Origin: JBEIFW01 sp040382215
Lineage (GTDB): Bacteria > Actinomycetota > Acidimicrobiia > Acidimicrobiales > Ilumatobacteraceae
Length of the DNA stretch: 35,581 nucleotides
Assembly (NCBI GenBank): GCA_040382215.1
Contig: JBEIFW010000008.1
Coordinates: forward strand, 1 to 35,581
Direction: 5' to 3'
This document shows, piece by piece, positions 30,572 to 35,581 of this stretch. The notes below the pieces were generated by a model that worked only from the letters and a program-made list of their open reading frames with translations, was not told where the DNA came from and did not search any database. A program made the translations under genes and the position numbers. The first letter of the stretch is position 1, and each line of letters begins with the position of its first letter.

Positions 30572-31399
30572 ATGGAGCGGCTCGACGACGACTACCTCGC
30601 CATCAACCGTGCGAACTGGGATGCCCGTGTGCCCCACCACGTGCGCAGCTTCGGCCTCGAGCGGTTCCGCGATGATCCCGATCACCTCTCGTCGACCGTT
30701 CGCTTCGACCTCCCTCGGCTCGGTGACCTGTCGGGCAAAAAGGTGGTGCACCTCCAGTGCCACATCGGTGACGACACCCTGTCGCTTCATCGGCTCGGAG
30801 CGCAGGTCACGGGGCTCGATTTCTCCGCCCCTGCACTCGAAGCTGCGCGCGAGTTCGCCCGTGACATCGGAGCCGACGCCGAGTGGGTCCAGGCCGAGCT
30901 CTACTCGGCCGCCGAGGTGTTGCCGACGGGTGCCTTCGACCTCGTCTACACCGGGATCGGCGCGCTCTGCTGGATCCCGAGTGCGGCCCGTTGGGCGCAG
31001 GTGGTGGCTGCGCTGCTCAAGCCTGGCGGCGAGCTGTTCATCCGGGAGGGGCATCCCATGTTGTGGTCGCTGTGCGACCCGAGGCCCGACGGGCTCGTCA
31101 CCGTCGACTACCCCTATTTCGAGACCCAGGGCGAGGAATTCGTCGAGCAGTACAGCTACGTCGCTCACGACGAGCCGCTCGCCAGCCCGTCCCTGGTGTC
31201 GTTCAACCATGGGCTGGCCCAGATCTTCAACGGCCTGTGGCAGGCCGGATTCGAGATCACCCTGTTCGAGGAGCATGACTCCGTGCCGTGGAACGCCCTT
31301 GGTGACTGCATGGTGATGGACGAACTCGGCGAGTGGCGTCTGAAGACGAGGCCCGAGCGCCTCGCGGCGACCTACACGCTCCGGGCGGTGAAGCGGTGA
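30572..31399 (+). CDS. Class I SAM-dependent methyltransferase
   Basis: A 275-residue methyltransferase. Motif I is VVHLQCHIGDD (about residues 58-68), then VTGLDFSAPALEAAREFA, and the VAALLKPGGELFIREGHP strand. HLQCHIG with D-T-L-S is a known motif variant of this actinobacterial group (Methyltransf_25/11-like). The start at ATG 30572 is supported by the MERLDDDYLAINRANWD opening common in the family; the longer frame to 30014 runs over the HEAT gene on the other strand. Substrate unknown. The end has a small direct repeat (GTGAAGCG twice) around the stop. Confidence 0.88.
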   Translation: MERLDDDYLAINRANWDARVPHHVRSFGLERFRDDPDHLSSTVRFDLPRLGDLSGKKVVHLQCHIGDDTLSLHRLGAQVTGLDFSAPALEAAREFARDIGADAEWVQAELYSAAEVLPTGAFDLVYTGIGALCWIPSAARWAQVVAALLKPGGELFIREGHPMLWSLCDPRPDGLVTVDYPYFETQGEEFVEQYSYVAHDEPLASPSLVSFNHGLAQIFNGLWQAGFEITLFEEHDSVPWNALGDCMVMDELGEWRLKTRPERLAATYTLRAVKR

Positions 31400-31457
31400 A
31401 GCGGTGACCGGCCCGGCTGCGAGAACTCCGGGTTCGTTGACGACGCAACCGACCTGT

Positions 31458-32453
31458 TCAGGCACCGTCCTGCGGGTGGTCCCGCAGGTAGGTCGCAGCG
31501 TCGACCGGAGCGTCGGCGGCATACCCGACCGGTAACCGGACCAGACCGGCGGACGTGTCCCAGAAGACCTGCCAGGCGTGGTACCCCCGATAGGCCCGCT
31601 CGTCGGCGGCGAGCACGGCCGCGTACGCCGTCACCATGGCGAGATACCGGCGGTTCGGGTTGTAGCCCAGGATCGCCTTGGTCATGTCGGTCGGGCCGCC
31701 GCGCCGCCGAAGGTACGTCGCTGCACCGAGGATCGCGTCGCGGTCGTTCCAGGGGTCACCCGTGCAGCATTCGGTCCAGGTCGAGGGCAGGAATTGCATC
31801 GGGCCGACTGCGCCCGCCGATGACACGCCGACGATGCGGCCCATGCGGGTCTCGACGAGGTTGATCGCCGCCAGGTACTGCCAGCCGATGCCGGTGCGTG
31901 CCTCGGCTTCGCGGTAGTAGCCGAGCAACTCGGCCGCCGGTCGCGGCTCTCGTATCTGCCAAGCCGGCAAGGTCGAGCCGGCCGGCCGAGGTGGCACGTC
32001 CGGGGGTGCGAGCCGGGCGGCGAGGTTCTGTTCGAACGGGAACCGCACGTCATCGGGCACGAGGGCACGGACCGACTCGATCAGGGCCGGTCGTGAGCCG
32101 AGTCGGCTGTAGCCCAACTGCAGCTGCCGTCCCGCTGCGGTGGCGCCGGCGGGATCGACGGCAGGATTCCGCACGGCGCGTTCGGCCTCGACCAGGTACT
32201 GCGCGAGCGCACCCGCTTCCTCAGGGACTGCGGCGAAGACGCCGGAAGGCGCGCTCGGCGAGACCGCCGCCGTGGCGCCTGCCAGGGTGGCAATGCTCGA
32301 ACCTGCAGTGTTCGGGGTGGTGGGCGCGGCGGCGGGCGGCTCGGTGGCGGCGCACGCCGCACTGGCGACCGCCGCAAGCACGGCGAGTGCGGCGAGCGGG
32401 GCGAGTCGCCGGCGCGTCGCGGCCGGTGGTACCCCGGGTGACACGCCGGTCAT
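31458..32453 (-). CDS. Lytic transglycosylase, SLT domain, secreted
   Basis: A 331-residue peptidoglycan-cleaving enzyme. The N-terminus has an arginine cluster and a hydrophobic signal helix (about 16-33) ending ASAAC; Cys34 could be lipid-modified, although Ser rather than Leu/Val at -3 makes the lipobox weak. After an Ala/Pro-rich linker, the C-terminal domain has the catalytic Glu201 in INLVETRMGRI, followed by SSAGAVGPMQFLPSTW and YNPNRRYLAMV, as in SLT goose-type lysozyme folds. The ATG overlaps the stop of the HEAT gene (ATGA). Last gene of a three-gene minus-strand operon. Confidence 0.88.
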   Translation of the reverse strand: MTGVSPGVPPAATRRRLAPLAALAVLAAVASAACAATEPPAAAPTTPNTAGSSIATLAGATAAVSPSAPSGVFAAVPEEAGALAQYLVEAERAVRNPAVDPAGATAAGRQLQLGYSRLGSRPALIESVRALVPDDVRFPFEQNLAARLAPPDVPPRPAGSTLPAWQIREPRPAAELLGYYREAEARTGIGWQYLAAINLVETRMGRIVGVSSAGAVGPMQFLPSTWTECCTGDPWNDRDAILGAATYLRRRGGPTDMTKAILGYNPNRRYLAMVTAYAAVLAADERAYRGYHAWQVFWDTSAGLVRLPVGYAADAPVDAATYLRDHPQDGA

Positions 32454-33022
32454 GCCAGGTCCTCGGCCGCCTGACGGACCTGCCAATCCCTGTCCTGGCG
32501 CGCCCGCTCGAGCGCAGCGTCCACCCGAGGTCCGTCGAATGGGGCGAGCGCGAGCACCGCCCGACGCCGCACGGCCGGTTTGTCCTCACACGCCGAGAGG
32601 ATCGCCTCGAGGCCACGGTCGTCGCCGATAGCGCCGAGCGCAGCGACCGCCGCCTCCCGCACCAGTGCATCGCAGTGGCCGGTCGCCAGTTCGGCCAGGG
32701 TCGGCACCGGATCGGTCCGCTCCTGCTCGCCGCACGCCCAGCACGCCATCTCGACCACGGCGGGGTCCGGGTCGGCGAGGAGCGTCCCGAGTCCGACTGC
32801 AGGTCGGCGGGCCGCGAGTTCGGCGGCACGACGGCGCACCACGGGCGACGGGTCGGCGAACGCACCGGCGAGCGCAGCGTCGTCCAGGATGCCGATGCGA
32901 TCGAGGGCACCGAGTGCCGTGGCGCGCACCGTCGGATCCGGTGCTCGAAGCCCTTGTTGCGCCGTCGGGATGTCGCCCCGGTGTCCGGCCTCGGCGACGG
33001 CGCGCCGCTCCGGCACGGTCAC
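32450..33022 (-). CDS. HEAT-repeat protein
   Basis: A 190-residue protein of tandem HEAT-like (PBS-lyase type) helical repeats: DPTVRATALGALDRIG, DPSPVVRRRAAELAARRP, DPDPAVVEMACWACGEQE, VREAAVAALGAIGDD and KPAVRRRAVLALAPFDGP, ending in DWQVRQAAEDL. Such proteins are scaffolds that bind other proteins or, rarely, bilins. The GTG start at 33022 overlaps the stop of the small membrane protein (GTGA) and its own stop overlaps the transglycosylase start (ATGA). That coupling suggests a job linked to the cell envelope. A decayed second copy lies at 30053-30487. Confidence 0.85.
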   Translation of the reverse strand: MTVPERRAVAEAGHRGDIPTAQQGLRAPDPTVRATALGALDRIGILDDAALAGAFADPSPVVRRRAAELAARRPAVGLGTLLADPDPAVVEMACWACGEQERTDPVPTLAELATGHCDALVREAAVAALGAIGDDRGLEAILSACEDKPAVRRRAVLALAPFDGPRVDAALERARQDRDWQVRQAAEDLA

Positions 33023-33336
33023 GAGGCCACGGCGCTCGTCAGCGCAACGAGGACTGCGGCGGCGAGCGCCCCGACGATGACGGCGATCACGACGCCGGCC
33101 ACGACGCTCATGGAACCGAGACCGACGAGCGCCAGCACCCGACGCCACAGGGGGGTTCGCCGGGTGAGCACCGCAGGGCGTTGAACGACCGATCGGACGG
33201 CCGGCGCTCGACCACCCGGGCCGCGTGGGGCCACGGCTCGCTCTCTGACAGGCTTGCGCCGATCGATGGCGATCAGCGTCGCCAGCGCAACGACCGCAAC
33301 GACGATCGCAGGGACGGTGATGGCGGACGAGGACAC
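33019..33336 (-). CDS. Small two-helix membrane protein
   Basis: A 105-residue protein with one hydrophobic helix near the start (TVPAIVVAVVALATLIAI), a basic proline/arginine-rich loop of about 45 residues and a longer C-terminal hydrophobic segment (VVAGVVIAVIVGALAAAVLV). I do not recognise a family. GTG 33336 is chosen; the frame continues to 33504 but runs through the divergent protease gene. If right, its start overlaps that of the protease gene by 17 bases. The stop overlaps the HEAT gene (GTGA). It may anchor the HEAT protein or act in envelope upkeep, by context only. Confidence 0.55.
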   Translation of the reverse strand: MSSSAITVPAIVVAVVALATLIAIDRRKPVRERAVAPRGPGGRAPAVRSVVQRPAVLTRRTPLWRRVLALVGLGSMSVVAGVVIAVIVGALAAAVLVALTSAVAS

Positions 33337-34522
33337 CTGGCCGGTGAGCGTACCGAGCCCACCTGCTCGACCCGTGTCACGACGCGCACCCTGGTGGGTG
33401 ATGGTGTCGATCGGCCTTGCAGCGGTGATGCCCGTCGGGGTGCTCGTGCTGTCGGTGCTCGGCCCGCCGAGTGAGGTGCGCGCCACGCGCACTGATCCGA
33501 GCACGACCGAAGAGATCGTGTTCGGCTACGCCATCGTGCCCGGGGCCGCTGCCGGTACCGAGGGTCGCGTCCGGGTGACCGGCCGACAGGCGTTCGACAG
33601 TGCCGGTGACGTCCTGTTCGTGACGGTCTCGATCCCGTCGCTGTCGTGGCTCGATCGACTCGTGCTGCGCGACGCCGACCCTCGGGTGGTCGACTTGTTG
33701 ACGGCCCGCGAGCTGCTCGGCGACCGCACTCCGGAACAGGAGCGCAAGGAGAACCTGCGCCTCATGGGCGATTCCAAGCGACTCGCGACCTACGTTGCGA
33801 TGCGCACCCTGGGGATCGACGTGCCCGTGCGCAACGGCGGGGTGCAGATCGACCGGATCGCTTGCGAGGAGGCGGCAGCCGACGGGTCGACGTGTGCGCG
33901 CGAGGCGCCGGCGGGCCGCGTCCTGCAGAAGAACGATCTGATCGTCGCCGTCGACGGCCGACCGGTGCACCTGGTGCCCGATCTGTCGGCGGCGATCGCC
34001 GGTCGGGTTCCGGGCGACGTCGTCGAGGTGACGGTGTTGCGAGGCTCGACCACCGGAACCGACGGGCAGCGACTGACGGTGCCGGTGACCCTCATCCGCT
34101 CCGGCGACCGCACCATCCTCGGGATCCGGCCCAAGCCGTTGCCACCGGGCTCGATCAGTTTCGAGTTCCCCTTCGAGGTCGACATCGCAACCGGTGCGGT
34201 CGGCGGGCCGTCCGCCGGCCTGCCGTTCACCCTCGCCGTGCTCGATCGGCTCACCGAAGGCGAACTCACCGGCGGGCGGCTCGTCGCAGCGACCGGCGAG
34301 ATCGATCCGACCGGCACGATCGGCGAGATCGGCGGCCTCGCCCAGAAGACCCAGGCCGTGTTGCGATCGGGCGCGTCGGTGTTCTTCGTGCCGCAATCCC
34401 AGGTCGACGAGGCCCGAGCCATCGCAGCGGGTACGACGCTCGAGGTCGTGCCGGTCCGCACGATCACCGACGCGCTCGATGCGTTGGCGGCGCGAGGTGG
34501 GGTCCGACTGCCGGTGGCTTGA
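33320..34522 (+). CDS. YlbL-like membrane protease: PDZ plus Lon (S16) domain
   Basis: A 400-residue membrane-anchored protease. One membrane helix (about 26-47) is followed by an extracellular PDZ domain (about 195-265, LQKNDLIVAVDGRPVHLV) and a Lon proteolytic domain. The catalytic pair is Ser298 in TGAVGGPSAGLPF and Lys343 in GGLAQKTQAVL; the spacing matches the Ser-Lys dyad of Lon. Proteins of this layout (YlbL) are widespread in Gram-positive bacteria and take part in envelope protein turnover and cell-cycle control. No ATPase domain is present. The ATG at 33320 is chosen to give a short cytoplasmic end before the helix. Confidence 0.9.
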   Translation: MADEDTWPVSVPSPPARPVSRRAPWWVMVSIGLAAVMPVGVLVLSVLGPPSEVRATRTDPSTTEEIVFGYAIVPGAAAGTEGRVRVTGRQAFDSAGDVLFVTVSIPSLSWLDRLVLRDADPRVVDLLTARELLGDRTPEQERKENLRLMGDSKRLATYVAMRTLGIDVPVRNGGVQIDRIACEEAAADGSTCAREAPAGRVLQKNDLIVAVDGRPVHLVPDLSAAIAGRVPGDVVEVTVLRGSTTGTDGQRLTVPVTLIRSGDRTILGIRPKPLPPGSISFEFPFEVDIATGAVGGPSAGLPFTLAVLDRLTEGELTGGRLVAATGEIDPTGTIGEIGGLAQKTQAVLRSGASVFFVPQSQVDEARAIAAGTTLEVVPVRTITDALDALAARGGVRLPVA

Positions 34523-34555
34523 TCGAGGCTCCCCGTTTTCGAGGCGTCGCCGACG

Positions 34556-34561
34556 TAAGTT
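34556..34561 (+). promoter_or_regulatory. -10 box TAAGTT of the DivIVA-like gene
   Basis: TAAGTT is followed by GATGCG and the ATG at 34568. The six-base gap fits a leaderless transcript. It separates the gene's expression from the protease upstream. Confidence 0.55.
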
Positions 34562-34567
34562 GATGCG

Positions 34568-35581
34568 ATGGCCGACGTCGATCCGCCGCGCAGCCGACCG
34601 GACGAGCTCAGATCGGCGACCTTCCCCCTGAGCCGCAAGGGTTTCGATCCGAAGGCGGTCCGCTCCTGGCTCGCAGGGCTCGCCGACGAACTCGAACGCG
34701 CGCAGGTCGTTCACTCGGCGGCGCTCTCGGAGCTTGCGTTCCTCCGGATCCGGGCGAGCGCTCCCGAGGATCTCGACGACGACCTACTCGTGCGGCGACT
34801 GGGAGAGGCGGCGGCCCAGGTGCTCGCCACGGCCCGGTCGGCGGCGGCCGAGATCCGCACCCACGCCCAGGACGGCGCCGCTCGCCTGGTTCGTGAGGCG
34901 GCCGACGAGGCCGCCCGCCTGCGCGAGCGAGCGGAGCTCGACGTCGCCCGGATGCGCCAGGAGGCCGCTGAGGAGAGCGAATCCCTGCGGGCCGAGGCCT
35001 CCCGGTCGTTGATCCACGCCGAGTCGGAGGCGAACCGGATCCGTGAGGACGCCCGAGCCGAGGGCCGGGCGATGGTGAGCGAGGCGAAGGCCCTGCGGGA
35101 GCGGATGCTCGCCGACCTGATCCGCCGTCGCGACCTTGCGTTGCAACAACTCGAACGGGTCCACGCCGGGCGGCGAGACGTCGAGTCGGCGATCGAGCAT
35201 GCGCGCGACGGGATCGATCAGATCCTCGCGGTGCTCGCCGCCCTCGAACCGGAACGAGCCGACGACCTCGAGACCATCCCGTCACCGGGAGCGGCGGTCA
35301 CGGTGTCCGCGTCGCCCGACCGGCCGACGTCTCCACCGATCGCCCGCCCCGTCACGATCCAGCCTGCAACGATGGTGCCGGTCGCCGTGGTGGAGCCGGT
35401 GCCCGTGGTCGTGGCCGGGCCGGTCGCCGTTGCCGAGCCGGTGCCCGTCGTCGATCCCGAGGCCGAAGTCGTGGCGGAGCCCGAGGCCGAAGTCGTGGCG
35501 GAGCCCGAGGCCGAAGTCGTGGCGGAGCCCGAGGCCGAAGTCGTGGCGGAGCCCGAGGCCGAAGTCGTGGCGGAGCCCGAG
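34568..35581 (+). CDS. DivIVA-like coiled-coil protein, 3' end outside the window
   Basis: At least 338 residues, still open at the window end. Residues about 17-45 (ATFPLSRKGFDPKAVRSWL) resemble the DivIVA lipid-binding N-terminal domain. A long charged coiled coil rich in Ala, Glu and Arg follows (to about residue 220), then a Pro/Val-rich region and, from residue 298, an eight-residue acidic unit (EAEVVAEP) repeated five times. DivIVA-family proteins mark curved membrane at poles or septa and recruit growth or division factors. The role here is inferred from fold and proximity to a cell-envelope protease. TAAGTT six bases before the ATG fixes the start. The low-complexity tail is probably disordered. 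Confidence 0.78.
   Translation, partial: MADVDPPRSRPDELRSATFPLSRKGFDPKAVRSWLAGLADELERAQVVHSAALSELAFLRIRASAPEDLDDDLLVRRLGEAAAQVLATARSAAAEIRTHAQDGAARLVREAADEAARLRERAELDVARMRQEAAEESESLRAEASRSLIHAESEANRIREDARAEGRAMVSEAKALRERMLADLIRRRDLALQQLERVHAGRRDVESAIEHARDGIDQILAVLAALEPERADDLETIPSPGAAVTVSASPDRPTSPPIARPVTIQPATMVPVAVVEPVPVVVAGPVAVAEPVPVVDPEAEVVAEPEAEVVAEPEAEVVAEPEAEVVAEPEAEVVAEPE
35459..35581 (+). repeat. Perfect 24-bp tandem repeat, at least five copies
   Basis: Five identical 24-bp units start at 35459, 35483, 35507, 35531 and 35555, and a sixth begins at 35579 at the window edge. Identity is complete, including third codon positions, so the expansion is recent or actively homogenised. Each unit adds eight residues (EAEVVAEP) to the DivIVA-like protein. 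Confidence 0.95.

Overview
The window is a G+C-rich stretch of a bacterial chromosome, most likely from an actinobacterium. Three things point that way: an F420-dependent (LLM-class) oxidoreductase, two SCO6745-family proteins and a mycothiol-reductase-like DsbA protein. The TANNNT-type -10 boxes placed 6-8 nt before start codons also look like actinobacterial leaderless promoters. The class Acidimicrobiia is my best guess from gene content, but no marker gene here settles it. I see no rRNA, tRNA, CRISPR array, transposase or phage gene.

Layout. 1-2472: the end of a MOSC protein, an F420 oxidoreductase and a convergent EamA exporter, with a duplicated hairpin between the last two. 2602-8299: a complete six-gene Mrp (Mnh) multisubunit Na+/H+ antiporter operon (A-B fusion, C, D, E, F, G). 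All five of its junctions are 4-nt stop/start overlaps. 8336-13028: housekeeping singletons (metallo-beta-lactamase-fold hydrolase, GT2 glycosyltransferase, oligoribonuclease, dUTPase, Nei-type glycosylase, carboxymuconolactone-decarboxylase-like protein). 13087-18886 (minus): a compact type IV pilus-type operon with a PilM-PilN fusion, a PilO-like protein and three proteins with prepilin-like N-termini. 18981-23527 (minus): class II fructose-1,6-bisphosphatase with its own promoter, preceded by an operon of nitroreductase, methyltransferase, cysteine-synthase-like enzyme and CoA-transferase. 23619-25738: acyl-CoA thioesterase coupled to a lipoprotein sugar-dehydrogenase-like protein.

25690-30549 is the least ordinary part. 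It has an orphan coiled-coil/winged-helix protein, an intergenic 25-nt inverted repeat whose arms are near-palindromes, and a minus-strand operon of two SCO6745 paralogues plus a DsbA-fold protein with CPWA in place of CPWC. A divergent GNAT acetyltransferase is followed by a small protein made of hexapeptide repeats that turn into an array of nine cysteines at every third residue. Next come a HEAT-repeat paralogue carrying a compensated frameshift and a 10-codon upstream ORF before a methyltransferase.

30572-35581: the methyltransferase; a minus-strand operon of a small membrane protein, an intact HEAT-repeat protein and a lytic transglycosylase; a Lon-like PDZ/S16 protease; and a DivIVA-like coiled-coil protein that runs off the window in a perfect 24-bp tandem repeat. 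All assignments come from reading the sequence; no database search was run.
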